Below, in pieces: positions 9,493-18,225 of a stretch of DNA of 64,000 nt. The stretch lies in the NCBI RefSeq assembly GCF_900101815.1, contig NZ_FNAO01000008.1:274027-338026 (forward strand), in the 5' to 3' direction. Position numbers and translations under genes: made by a program. Source of the DNA: Pricia antarctica. Lineage in GTDB: Bacteria; Bacteroidota; Bacteroidia; Flavobacteriales; Flavobacteriaceae. The notes beneath the pieces are model-generated. The model made no database searches. It saw only the letters and a list, made by a program, of their open reading frames with translations, and had not been told where the DNA came from. Numbering within the stretch: position 1 is the first letter of the stretch; every line of letters begins with the position of its first letter.

Positions 9493-9523
9493 CAAATTAA
9501 CGATACAGGTAGATGAAAAGCAA
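9493..9523 (-). promoter_or_regulatory. Probable metH operon promoter
   Basis: Minus-strand -33 TTG (9521-9523), 20-base spacer and -10 TTAATTTG (9493-9500), one mismatch from TAnnTTTG. The predicted start near 9486 lies about 20 bases before the SAM-I aptamer, as expected for a riboswitch-controlled transcript. Confidence 0.55.
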
Positions 9524-9713
9524 GGAAACTTGCCTGTTTTTGGTAGTTTTCTGGGGGTCTCGCTTGGTATTCCCGACAATTGGAAGAGATCATGGCAGGC
9601 CTTACCGGAACCGATTGACCTGCCCACCACAGACCTACGAGTAGGCCTCGTGCGCGATACTATCTTGCAAATTCGTGAATCGAGAAAAAATACGTATCAG
9701 GTCTCTTTAAAAA

Positions 9714-10775
9714 TTAGGCAATACTCTGCACCACCTCTTTTTTCGCCTCTTTTTTAGAGCCATCGAATCCGGTAACACCGCCTACCGTGGTATACTTCAT
9801 CACGTAGCGTTTTCCAGGATTTATAAGTTGATACGCAAACTGGCACATGACGGCAGCCTCGTGAAATCCGGATAAAATCAATTTTAATTTGCCCTCATAG
9901 GTGTTGACATCACCTATAGCAAAAACACCGGGAATATTGGTCTGATAATCTTTGGCATTGTTGACCTTGATGGCGTTACGTTCGATTTCCAGTCCCCAAT
10001 CACCGATGGGGCCCAATTTTGGGGAAAGACCGAACAGGGGGATGAAATTGTCGACCTCAACATAAGTCTCGCCTTTTTCCGAATCGTTATGTTTCACCAC
10101 CACGGCCTCTAAATGTTCGTCTCCATATAGTTTTTTGACTTCGGCTTCAGTGAAAAGCCTAATTTTTCCTACTTTGGCCAGTTCGGCCGCCTTTTCGACG
10201 GAATCCAAAGCCCCTCGGAACTCCTTTCTACGGTGTACCAAAGATACCTCTGAAGCTACATCGGCCAAAAATATGGCCCAGTCCAAAGCGGAATCGCCGC
10301 CACCGGCAATCAATACCTTCTTGTTCCGATAGACCTCGGGGTCTTTGACCATGTAGGCCACGCCCTTATCCTCAAAATCGATAATGTTCTCAATGGGCGG
10401 TTTTCGGGGTTCGAAAGAACCCAAGCCACCGGCAATAACCACAACGGGAGCTTGGTGTTTTGTGCCCTTGTTGGTCGTTACGATATAGGAACCATCGGCT
10501 TGCTTATCCAAGGTTTCGGCACGCTCGCCCAAGGTAAATCCGGGTTCGAAGGGCTTTATCTGTTCCATTAGATTATCGACCAAATCGCCCGCCAAGATTT
10601 CCGGGAAGGCCGGAATATCGTAAATGGGTTTCTTGGGATAAATTTCTGAGCATTGCCCACCGGGTTGTGGTAATGCATCAATCAAATGACACTTCAATTT
10701 CAACAATCCCGCTTCGAATACGGTAAAAAGTCCGGTTGGGCCTGCGCCTATAACTATAAGATCTGTTTTAATCAT
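9714..10775 (-). CDS. Ferredoxin/flavodoxin-NADP+ reductase, thioredoxin-reductase-like type
   Basis: A 353-residue FAD- and NADPH-binding oxidoreductase of the YumC-like class. FAD-binding GAGPTG is at residues 9-14, the NADPH-binding GGGDSALDWA near 156-165, and the C-terminal FAD motif FAIGDVNTYEGK near 293-304. The CxxC disulfide of true thioredoxin reductases is absent. As the last gene of the sulfate-reduction operon, its likely job is to pass electrons from NADPH to ferredoxin for the sulfite reductase encoded two genes upstream. That link is inferred from position. Confidence 0.85.
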   Translation of the reverse strand: MIKTDLIVIGAGPTGLFTVFEAGLLKLKCHLIDALPQPGGQCSEIYPKKPIYDIPAFPEILAGDLVDNLMEQIKPFEPGFTLGERAETLDKQADGSYIVTTNKGTKHQAPVVVIAGGLGSFEPRKPPIENIIDFEDKGVAYMVKDPEVYRNKKVLIAGGGDSALDWAIFLADVASEVSLVHRRKEFRGALDSVEKAAELAKVGKIRLFTEAEVKKLYGDEHLEAVVVKHNDSEKGETYVEVDNFIPLFGLSPKLGPIGDWGLEIERNAIKVNNAKDYQTNIPGVFAIGDVNTYEGKLKLILSGFHEAAVMCQFAYQLINPGKRYVMKYTTVGGVTGFDGSKKEAKKEVVQSIA

Positions 10776-10833
10776 TTTTAAAAGTTTTACCTACAAAGTA
10801 TTCGATTGAAAATATGGACTAAAGAATCATGTC

Positions 10834-11688
10834 TTAGTACGCCATATCAACTTCTTTGTATTCATTATATTTTTGGTGGATTTCAAGAATTTGCTCCCTA
10901 TGCCTTACCACCTCCCCAATAACAATAATCGCCGGATTGGCCAATTCTTGCCGTTGGACTTCCCTTTCTATGGATGCTATCGTGCCTATGCCTACTTTTT
11001 CATCTTTTCGGGTGCCGTTTTGAATGATGGCAATAGGCATTTCCGATTTTCCTTCCGTTTTGAAAAGTGCTACAATTTGGGATAGTTTTGACATGCCCAT
11101 CAAAATGACCACCGTAGCACTGCTCTTGGCCGCCAAACGCACATCGTCGGACAATTTATGTTCTTTGGTGGTACCCGTGATAACCCAAAAGCTTTCCGCT
11201 GCGCCCCTCTTGGTGACGGGAATGTTTTGCGCGGCCGGCACCGATAAACAGGAGGATACACCCGGCACCATGGCTACATTTAGTCCGTGTTCGGCGGCGT
11301 ATTCCATTTCTTCTGCGCCCCGGCCGAAGACAAAAGGGTCTCCGCCTTTGAGACGTACGACATGGTCTTGCGATTTTCCCCGGCTTACGATCAGCTCGTT
11401 GATTTGTTGTTGCTGGTAGGAATAGCAACCCTTTCGCTTCCCGACAAAGATATGCTCGGCCTGCGGTGCATACTCCAAAAGTTCGGGATTCACCAAGGCA
11501 TCGTACAAAACCACATCGGCACTTTTCAAAGCTTTTACAGCTTTTAGGGTGATGAGTTCTAGGTCACCGGGACCTGCCCCGATGACGGTCAAAAAACCTC
11601 GGCCTTGGCTTGGGCCATGACCAGCAATTTTTTCATGCACTGCCTTCGGGATACTATTTTCTATATTTTTTTGTTCGTTTTTCTTCAT
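10834..11688 (-). CDS. cobA: Uroporphyrinogen-III C-methyltransferase
   Basis: SAM-dependent methylase (SUMT) turning uroporphyrinogen III into precorrin-2, the first step towards siroheme. The 284-residue chain has a nonconserved lead of about 33 residues, then the tetrapyrrole methylase signature VIGAGPGDLELITLKA, VLYDALV, a VRLKGGDPFVFGRGAEE loop and VPGVSS, all diagnostic. It lies five bases downstream of the sulfite reductase, which needs siroheme. The dehydrogenase/ferrochelatase needed to finish siroheme is not fused here and must be elsewhere in the genome. Confidence 0.95.
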   Translation of the reverse strand: MKKNEQKNIENSIPKAVHEKIAGHGPSQGRGFLTVIGAGPGDLELITLKAVKALKSADVVLYDALVNPELLEYAPQAEHIFVGKRKGCYSYQQQQINELIVSRGKSQDHVVRLKGGDPFVFGRGAEEMEYAAEHGLNVAMVPGVSSCLSVPAAQNIPVTKRGAAESFWVITGTTKEHKLSDDVRLAAKSSATVVILMGMSKLSQIVALFKTEGKSEMPIAIIQNGTRKDEKVGIGTIASIEREVQRQELANPAIIVIGEVVRHREQILEIHQKYNEYKEVDMAY

Positions 11689-11693
11689 AACCC

Positions 11694-13784
11694 CTATACT
11701 TCCGCCAATTCTTGTTCCCTGAATTGCTCTACGGATTTCAGAAATCCTTTCGAATCCTTTAAGTAGTTTTTTGCAAAGACTTCGGTGGGCTCATTTGTTT
11801 TTAGTTGTAAGACCAAAGCTTCGAACCCACCTGCAACCGGGATTCTACCATTGGCAACGAATTTTTCGTCGAAATCTTTTAGGATACTGGCATGGGTATT
11901 GACTTTTACTTTTTCGGAGGTCAGCAACGCCTTTGCAGAATTGACCATCGAGGAATACGAATGGTAGATGCTCGCCGCCCATTTTCCTTCATCAAGACTT
12001 TCTTGCGCATTTTGAATCTTTTCTTCGCTTTCGAACAGCAAGGTTGCAATGAGATCGATGACCACGCCCGCACATTCACCTACTCCAATAGCTTTTTTGT
12101 ATCGCTCCGTGTTGCCCCAGTCAATAAAATCTTCGGGTGTCAAGTTATCTGTAGCCGATAACGGGGTCAAGAAATCATAGAAATACATTTGCCCCTTTTC
12201 CGCGTAATAATCAGCGTAGGATTTTCCGTTGCCGTTTTGGTCGAAATCGTCCAAAATCAAACGCAAAGCTTCCGGGCCACGTTTGCTGGGCACCTTGACC
12301 ACTTTGTCGGCAAAGCGGCCTTCACCGTGACCTAAATTACCGCCGCCCAATAAAACCTGTAGCGCCGGGGCGACCAATTTGTTCTTGGTTCTAACAGACA
12401 TACCCTGAAAGCCAATGTTCGCCATATTGTGTTGTCCGCAGGCATTCATACAACCGCTGATCTTGATGGCCACATCGGGATTGGCGATGTACTGCGGATA
12501 ATCCGCTTTGATAATCCGTTCCAGTTCTTCGGCGATGCCGGTACTGCTGGCGATACCGAGGTTGCAGGTATCCGTACCCGGGCAGGCAGTGATATCCAAG
12601 GCGGTGTTATAACCTATTTCGGTAAACCCAAGTTTTTGTAGTTCGGTATAAAAGAAAGCAAGCGATTCTTCCCTTACATAGGGAATCAAAATATTTTGAC
12701 GCAACGACAACCGGATTTCTCCCCCGGCATACATGGCGACCAAATCGGCCAACAAACGGGCTTTATCCGTATAAAAATCACCCAATAGAACCTTGATGCC
12801 GATGGCCACATAACCTTCCTGTTTTTGCGGAACAAGGTTGGTCGATTTCCATTTTTCAAAGGTTTCCATATCGGAAATGCTTGTTTGGGGCACTTCTCTT
12901 TCGGCAATTTTTACGGTGGGATAGGCTTTCGCGTCAATGGGAAACGTATGGTACGGAACGGCCTTTTGCTCTTCCTCCAACAATTCCTTAAAACCGGCAA
13001 GACCTACATCCTTAATCAAAAACTTCATACGTGCCTTTGCCCTACTTTTACGTTCCCCGTAACGGTCGAAAACACGGATAACACCATCCATAAGAGGGAT
13101 TATTTTATCCGAAGGAAGGAATTCGTAAAGCATATCGGCATGTCGGGGCTGTGAGCCCAATCCGCCACCTAACATGACTTTGAATCCTCTTACATTGTCC
13201 TTTATTTTAGCAATAAATCCGAGATCGTGCATATAGGATAATCCCGTATCGGCATCACTGGCCGAAAAGGATACCTTGAACTTTCGGCCCATTTCTTGGC
13301 TTATCGGATTCCTTAGAAAATAGTTAAAAAGGGCGTCCGCATAGGGGGAAACGTCAAAAGGTTCGTCGATATCAATACCCGCAGTTTCGCTGGCAGTAAC
13401 ATTTCGAACCGTATTTCCACAGGCCTCGCGAAGGGTGACATCGTCTTTTTCCAACTGCGCCCAAAGTTCGGGGGTACGGTCAAGGTCGACATAATGGATC
13501 TGTATATCTTGCCGTGTAGTTATGTGTAGTCGACCTCTGGAGTACTCATCGGAAACATCGGAAATTCTATGCAACTGCTTGGACGTTACCTTGCCATAAG
13601 GCAATTTGATACGGATCATCTGTACGCCTTCTTGCCGCTGGCCATAAACGCCACGCGCCAAACGGAGGCTGCGGAATTTCTCCTCGTCCAGTTTGCCTTC
13701 CTTGAACTGGTGGATTTTTCTATCCAGTTCGAGGATGTCCCTTTCGACTATCGGGTTTTCTATTTCTGTTCGGAAGCTTTGCAT
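11694..13784 (-). CDS. Siroheme sulfite reductase with C-terminal HEPN domain
   Basis: Assimilatory sulfite reductase reducing sulfite to sulfide with six electrons from ferredoxin. The N-terminal half has the two ferredoxin-like/siroheme folds (RGRLHITTRQDIQ, ACGNTVRNVTA). The 4Fe-4S/siroheme cysteines are Cys401 and Cys407 (ACPGTDTC) and Cys445 and Cys449 (SGCMNAC). Nitrite reductase is formally possible, but cysN, cysD, cysH and cobA neighbours favour sulfite. From about residue 560 the chain continues as a helical HEPN-type domain; it lacks an RxxxxH RNase motif, so a structural or binding role is likelier. The fused HEPN tail is the odd feature. Confidence 0.9.
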   Translation of the reverse strand: MQSFRTEIENPIVERDILELDRKIHQFKEGKLDEEKFRSLRLARGVYGQRQEGVQMIRIKLPYGKVTSKQLHRISDVSDEYSRGRLHITTRQDIQIHYVDLDRTPELWAQLEKDDVTLREACGNTVRNVTASETAGIDIDEPFDVSPYADALFNYFLRNPISQEMGRKFKVSFSASDADTGLSYMHDLGFIAKIKDNVRGFKVMLGGGLGSQPRHADMLYEFLPSDKIIPLMDGVIRVFDRYGERKSRAKARMKFLIKDVGLAGFKELLEEEQKAVPYHTFPIDAKAYPTVKIAEREVPQTSISDMETFEKWKSTNLVPQKQEGYVAIGIKVLLGDFYTDKARLLADLVAMYAGGEIRLSLRQNILIPYVREESLAFFYTELQKLGFTEIGYNTALDITACPGTDTCNLGIASSTGIAEELERIIKADYPQYIANPDVAIKISGCMNACGQHNMANIGFQGMSVRTKNKLVAPALQVLLGGGNLGHGEGRFADKVVKVPSKRGPEALRLILDDFDQNGNGKSYADYYAEKGQMYFYDFLTPLSATDNLTPEDFIDWGNTERYKKAIGVGECAGVVIDLIATLLFESEEKIQNAQESLDEGKWAASIYHSYSSMVNSAKALLTSEKVKVNTHASILKDFDEKFVANGRIPVAGGFEALVLQLKTNEPTEVFAKNYLKDSKGFLKSVEQFREQELAEV

Positions 13785-13856
13785 TTTTGTTAGATTCTAG
13801 GTGTTAGACTTGCGTGTCGGCAGACAGGTTTGGAACCTGGGATAGTTGACCAATCG

Positions 13857-15107
13857 CTATCTGCCAATAAATCCCGCGCCAACCGTATTATTCGATTGCA
13901 TATCGATCAGAATAAACGAACCGTTGGTACGATGTTTCTTGAACTGATCGTAAAAAATCGGTTTGTTCAACTTAAAGGTGACCTCGGCAATATCGTTCAT
14001 GCCCAGACTGTCGGCCTTCTCATCGATCCCGGAATAATCGGGATGAATTTTATGGTTGATGGTCGCCACTTTGGCCAGCACTTTATTAACACCGTGCTGC
14101 ACCACATATTTTTTTCCTGGGATAAGATTTTCGGAATCCATCCAAGATATGGTTGCCGTAAACTGTTTATCGATGGTGGGCAAATCGCCCGCCTTGACCA
14201 ACATATCGCCGCGACTCAGGTTAATTTCGTCTTCCAAGGTTATCGTCACCGATGAGCGCCTAGACGCAGTCTGGTATTTTTTATCGTGGAAATAGATTTC
14301 CTTAATTTTAGACCGTGTTTGGGATGGAAGCGCTACGACCTCATCGCCCACGCTCAACTCACCGCCGTATACTTTTCCTGCAAAACCCCTGAAATCATGA
14401 TGCTCATCCGTTTTTGGCCGGATAACATATTGTACGGGAAAACGTGGCGTTCCCACATTGGAAACTGCCGCCAGATCCAGACCTTCTAGATGTTCGAGCA
14501 AGGTTTCGCCTTTGTACCACGTCATACTTTGAGATCGGTTGACCACATTATCGCCTTTTAGGGCACTGACCGGTATAAAGGTGATTTTTTGATCTTCATA
14601 ATCGCGTTTGGCCATCAATTGCTCAAAGTCGGCCTTGATTCCGTTGTACCTTTCCTCGGAAAATTCTACGAGGTCCATTTTATTGATTGCCACGATAACC
14701 TCTTTTACCCGAAGCAGGTTGTTGATGAAAAAATGACGGTTGGTCTGCTCTATGACCCCCTTTCGGGCATCGATCAATATGATGGCGGCCTGCGATGTCG
14801 ACGCCCCTGTGACCATATTTCGGGTGTATTCGACATGACCGGGCGTATCGGCGATGATGTAGCTTTTCTTCTTGGTCGAAAAATAGATATGGGCCACATC
14901 GATGGTGATACCTTGTTCCCGTTCCGCAACCAGACCGTCGGTCGCCAAAGAAAAATCCAGGTAATCGTACCCGTTTTTCTTACTTCTTTTTTCGATGGCC
15001 TCCAATTTATCGGTGGTCAAGGATTTTGTGTCGTACAGCAGCCTACCGATCAGGGTACTCTTGCCGTCGTCTACACTGCCTGCGGTTGCTATTTTTAAAA
15101 CTTCCAT
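13857..15107 (-). CDS. cysN: Sulfate adenylyltransferase subunit 1 (GTPase)
   Basis: Regulatory GTPase of ATP sulfurylase; GTP hydrolysis drives APS formation by CysD. The 416-residue protein shows the EF-Tu-like motifs: P-loop GSVDDGKST at 10-18, DTPGH in the G3 loop near 92, and NKMD near 147, followed by two beta-barrel domains. There is no C-terminal APS kinase (CysC) fusion, which some CysN proteins carry. It lies between cysD and the sulfite reductase gene in the cys operon; the upstream spacer (190 bases) is made of degenerate repeat sequence. Confidence 0.96.
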   Translation of the reverse strand: MEVLKIATAGSVDDGKSTLIGRLLYDTKSLTTDKLEAIEKRSKKNGYDYLDFSLATDGLVAEREQGITIDVAHIYFSTKKKSYIIADTPGHVEYTRNMVTGASTSQAAIILIDARKGVIEQTNRHFFINNLLRVKEVIVAINKMDLVEFSEERYNGIKADFEQLMAKRDYEDQKITFIPVSALKGDNVVNRSQSMTWYKGETLLEHLEGLDLAAVSNVGTPRFPVQYVIRPKTDEHHDFRGFAGKVYGGELSVGDEVVALPSQTRSKIKEIYFHDKKYQTASRRSSVTITLEDEINLSRGDMLVKAGDLPTIDKQFTATISWMDSENLIPGKKYVVQHGVNKVLAKVATINHKIHPDYSGIDEKADSLGMNDIAEVTFKLNKPIFYDQFKKHRTNGSFILIDMQSNNTVGAGFIGR

Positions 15108-15297
15108 TTTTTTAGTAATTAGTTGTTACTGCTAACTGCGGTGGTCAGCTGTTCAGTGCTTACCTTTTAATTGCCTACTGTACCGCCACTTTTCACAAGT
15201 TTAGCCAAGTTCGACAGATTCCCGCCAAAATTTATCCTCAGCATTTCGACTAAGCTCAATGTAAACTCCGTCGAAAGGCGGGATTGACAAAAACCAT
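15108..15297. repeat. Degenerate repeat spacer between cysD and cysN
   Basis: This spacer contains GTTACTGCTAACTGC-like and CAGCTGTTCAGTGC-like runs, then a GAC(T)AAGCTCAATGTAAAC motif flanked by TTCGA and TCGAA. Both are low-complexity or palindromic motifs often seen between flavobacterial genes. No gene or terminator was recognised, so cysD and cysN are probably still co-transcribed. Confidence 0.35.
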
Positions 15298-16197
15298 TTA
15301 AAAATATCCTTGCTGCTTCCGTTTCTCCATAGCGGCTTCCGAGCGTTTGTCGTCGATACGGGCACCGCGTTCCGAGATAGTGGAATCACGGATTTCGGCG
15401 ACTACGGATTCAATATCCGAGGCTTCCGAAAACACGGCTGCGGTACAGCTCATGTCGCCCACGGTTCGAAAACGCACCATTCTTTCCAATACTTCTTCAT
15501 CTTCCTCTTGATATACATAATCGGAATGCGACCATATCAGTCCATCCCTTAAAAACACCTTTCGTTTATGGGCGAAATAGATGGAGGGAATTTCTATTTC
15601 CTCTTCCTTAATATAAGACCAGACATCAAGCTCCGTCCAGTTTGAAATCGGGAAAACACGAACATTCTGTCCCAATTCGATCTGGCCGTTCAGCATATCG
15701 AAAAGTTCGGGACGTTGACTGCGCTCGTCCCATTGGCCGAAATCATCGCGTACAGAAAAAATACGTTCCTTGGCACGTGCCTTTTCTTCGTCGCGTCTTG
15801 CACCGCCGATACAGGCATCGAATTTGAATTCATCAATAGCATCCAAAAGCGTAGTGGTCTGTAGGGAATTCCTACTCGAATACCTTCCGGATTCTTCCTT
15901 GACCTTACCTTGGTCAATAGAATCCTGAACGCTTCTTACGATCAGCTCCAATCCTAATTCCTCGACCAATCGATCGCGAAACTCAATGGTTTCGGGAAAA
16001 TTATGACCCGTATCGATATGCATCAATGGAAAGGGAATCTTAGCCGGCCAGAAGGCCTTTTGCGCCAGACGTACCAACGTAATCGAGTCTTTTCCGCCAG
16101 AAAACAAAAGCACAGGCTTCTCAAACTGCGCCGCCACCTCGCGGAAAATATAAACAGCCTCATTCTCAAGGGCATTGATGTGGGAAGTATCTTTCAT
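15298..16197 (-). CDS. cysD: Sulfate adenylyltransferase subunit 2
   Basis: Catalytic subunit of ATP sulfurylase: sulfate plus ATP gives adenosine 5'-phosphosulfate. 299 residues, the usual length for CysD. The PP-loop SGGKDS lies at about 34-39, followed by HIDTGHNFPET, the ACIGGARRDEEKARAKER active-site stretch near 130-150, and the conserved C-terminal SERGARIDDKRSEAAMEKRKQQGYF-type tail in two parts. It sits between cysH and cysN in the operon and forms a complex with CysN. Confidence 0.97.
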   Translation of the reverse strand: MKDTSHINALENEAVYIFREVAAQFEKPVLLFSGGKDSITLVRLAQKAFWPAKIPFPLMHIDTGHNFPETIEFRDRLVEELGLELIVRSVQDSIDQGKVKEESGRYSSRNSLQTTTLLDAIDEFKFDACIGGARRDEEKARAKERIFSVRDDFGQWDERSQRPELFDMLNGQIELGQNVRVFPISNWTELDVWSYIKEEEIEIPSIYFAHKRKVFLRDGLIWSHSDYVYQEEDEEVLERMVRFRTVGDMSCTAAVFSEASDIESVVAEIRDSTISERGARIDDKRSEAAMEKRKQQGYF

Positions 16198-16276
16198 GAA
16201 AAAGTTTATAAGTTTATGAGTTGAGGAGTTTGGTTTTTTGTCTTCGACCTGTCTATCCTCACTTTTCTATTTCTTA

Positions 16277-16900
16277 TTATGTATGCAACCCACATTCCCG
16301 ATTCTCCAAAACCTTGGTCGGATCGAAATATTTGTGTTCGTTGGGTAGATTATATTGTTTCAGATAGGCATCTAATTGGGTATCGCTCCAATAGTAAAAC
16401 GGACTCACCTTCAAAACGCCGTCTTTGCTTAGACTTAAAATATCTAAAGAATCACGTAAGGCGGTCTGACCTTTTCTAAGATTGGTAAACCAAACGTCGG
16501 GTTTGTGTGCGGCCATTGCCCTTCGAAAAGGCTCTAGCTTTACCTGCTCGGTGAACTCGGCGTGCTTCGGGTCGTCGATTTGGGGAATTCCCATCACACT
16601 GTCCCGATGCGCCGTGGTCTGCTGGGGCACATACAGATCGATGTTCAGGTTCAACCTTTTGATAAGCTCCTCTGCATGTCTATAAGTATTGGGCGTATTG
16701 TAACCCGTATCGCACCAAATGACCGGAATATCGGTCTTAACAACGGAAACAGCATTCAAAATCGCCACCTCGTAAGGACGGAAATTCGTGGTCACCACAG
16801 GATGTTCCGCATGCTTTATCGCCCACGAAATAATTTCTTCCGGCGGAATACCCTTGAACTGTCCGTTCAATTTTTTAATCGATTCTTGTGAAAATCCCAT
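16277..16900 (-). CDS. cysH: Phosphoadenylyl- (or adenylyl-) sulfate reductase
   Basis: Reduces activated sulfate to sulfite using thioredoxin or glutaredoxin. The 207-residue chain has the family core (PVVTTNFRPYEVAIL, WCDTGYNTPNTYRHAEEL) and ends in the catalytic ECGLH motif next to the C-terminus. The paired CC and CxxC cysteines that hold the 4Fe-4S cluster of APS reductases are absent; only two Cys occur. That points to a PAPS-using or cluster-free enzyme, yet no APS kinase gene (cysC) is in this operon. Slightly short for the family. It is 11 bases downstream of the DUF2061 gene and 79 upstream of cysD. Confidence 0.93.
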   Translation of the reverse strand: MGFSQESIKKLNGQFKGIPPEEIISWAIKHAEHPVVTTNFRPYEVAILNAVSVVKTDIPVIWCDTGYNTPNTYRHAEELIKRLNLNIDLYVPQQTTAHRDSVMGIPQIDDPKHAEFTEQVKLEPFRRAMAAHKPDVWFTNLRKGQTALRDSLDILSLSKDGVLKVSPFYYWSDTQLDAYLKQYNLPNEHKYFDPTKVLENRECGLHT

Positions 16901-16911
16901 AGTTTACAATT

Positions 16912-17175
16912 TTATCTGCCCCATCCGATTTTGTTCCATGCACGTTCGTGGAAAAAGTAGAGAACCATCTTTGTAATAAAGTCAACGGAAGCTATTGATG
17001 CGGCGATTGCGACCTCTTTGGTTAGCAAATACGAAATCAAAAGTGTATCCAAAGTGCCTATCACGCGCCAGCTAATCGCTTTGGCAACACTGCGAACGGG
17101 TCGCTCGGATTTTTGGTCCTCGGCAAATTTTTTCTTCGATGCGCCTTTATCTAAAATCAATTGGTCTACAATCAT
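16912..17175 (-). CDS. DUF2061 small membrane protein
   Basis: An 87-residue DUF2061 protein. After a polar, Lys-rich lead (1-33) comes the family signature SVAKAISWRVIGTLDT and two hydrophobic segments (about 47-60 and 63-77), then ERAWNKIGWG. Proteins of this family recur at the head of Bacteroidetes sulfate-assimilation operons, which is where this one is, so a membrane role linked to sulfur uptake or to the Cys enzymes is inferred; no biochemical function is known to me. A good promoter lies 43 bases upstream. Confidence 0.85.
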   Translation of the reverse strand: MIVDQLILDKGASKKKFAEDQKSERPVRSVAKAISWRVIGTLDTLLISYLLTKEVAIAASIASVDFITKMVLYFFHERAWNKIGWGR

Positions 17176-17217
17176 TGGTTCACAAATCTAATTACCCCAT
17201 CAACTTAATAGAGTAAA

Positions 17218-17249
17218 CAAAAATAAGGCGAAAATAGTATGCCTCCCAA
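17218..17249 (-). promoter_or_regulatory. Promoter of the cys operon
   Basis: Minus-strand TTG (17247-17249), 21-base spacer and TATTTTTG (17218-17225), a perfect match to the Bacteroidetes primary sigma consensus. The predicted start is near 17211, about 36 bases before the DUF2061 ATG. No SAM riboswitch is present here, so control probably differs from the met genes. The rest of the 311-base spacer (to 17486) is AT-rich with no recognised feature. Confidence 0.65.
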
Positions 17250-17486
17250 AGAATTGTAGTCAAAATAGATTATTATCCTATAGATTTAGTAGATTGATAA
17301 AATCAAGGGCTTATAATTAAGGATTTTTCATCGGATTCAGGAATTTTTGAAGGGAGGATGGGGAAATGGGGATTGCGGCCGATGATTTTTATAGAATACG
17401 GAAAATTCAATAAGATGTGTATCAGCAGCTAAAAGATAATCAATCCCTTAGGATAGAATAAGGAAGAAACAGGGAATGACAGAAAA

Positions 17487-17897
17487 CTAAATAATTAAAT
17501 CCGCCAAGGTATTATTGCGATAGACATCCAAATTGGCATCCCTGACCATAAGCATCAATTTATTCACGGAACAAGTAGCTTCATCGGGACAGTCATCACA
17601 TTTTTCGTAAAAATTAAGGCTTACACAAGGCACCATGGCAATGGGACCTTCGAGTATGCGCATCACATCGGTCATTAAGATTTCTTTGGGGTATTTAATA
17701 AGATAATACCCTCCCCCCTTTCCTTTCTTAGAACCCAAAAATCCGGATTTACGGAGGGAAAGCAAAATACTTTCCAAAAATTTTTGGGAGATATTTTCCT
17801 TTTCCGAGATTTCGGCGATCTGAACCGGCGTATTTTCTTTCTGGGACGCCAAGTAAGTCAAGGCTTTTAGGCCGTATTTGGTCTTTTTGGAGAGCAT
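17487..17897 (-). CDS. Rrf2-family transcription regulator
   Basis: A 136-residue Rrf2 regulator: winged helix-turn-helix (residues 1-65, with the TYLASQ and SQKFLESILLSLRKSGFLGSKKG recognition region in two parts) and a C-terminal cysteine-containing loop. Four Cys at 91, 100, 103 and 109 resemble, but do not match exactly, the three-cysteine Fe-S loop of IscR. Being next to the cys operon on the same strand suggests a sulfur- or iron-sulfur-sensing role (compare CymR and IscR); the target is not shown by the sequence. Confidence 0.88.
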   Translation of the reverse strand: MLSKKTKYGLKALTYLASQKENTPVQIAEISEKENISQKFLESILLSLRKSGFLGSKKGKGGGYYLIKYPKEILMTDVMRILEGPIAMVPCVSLNFYEKCDDCPDEATCSVNKLMLMVRDANLDVYRNNTLADLII

Positions 17898-18225
17898 GTC
17901 GCTAAGATAGGGAAAAAGAGTTAGCAGTGGGCTATGGCAGTGAGCAGTTGTACATTGCGAAATCTGTAATGGAAATTTTGAAAACAGGTGTTGCTCGATT
18001 TAGAAAAGCGTTCCAATATCATCGGTTAAATAAATTTATAGGTTCCGTAAAAGGCGAATTGACGAAACTATACAACGGCTGCCAGGTTGCATATAATTCC
18101 GGTCGATTATTTTTAATCGTTGAATTAGTCGGTACTTTTTAGCTGCGCAAAAGATTTAGCCCAATATAAAATCGAGAAAATTACTCTTCCCAAAGATTGG
18201 ATTGGTTTTTCATTCTAATTAACTT
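17898..18225. other. Spacer with no recognised gene
   Basis: This 328-base spacer between the antiporter and Rrf2 genes begins with a GTTAGCAGTGGGCTATGGCA-like low-complexity run of the CAGT type seen elsewhere here. Short open frames are present but have no recognisable content. TATCTTAG, close to a -10 box, lies four bases before the Rrf2 ATG. Confidence 0.4.

Noticed and set aside
17176-17486. SAM or cobalamin riboswitch before the cys operon
   Set aside because: No S-box core, GCUAAA pseudoknot strand or B12-box was found; only a standard promoter.
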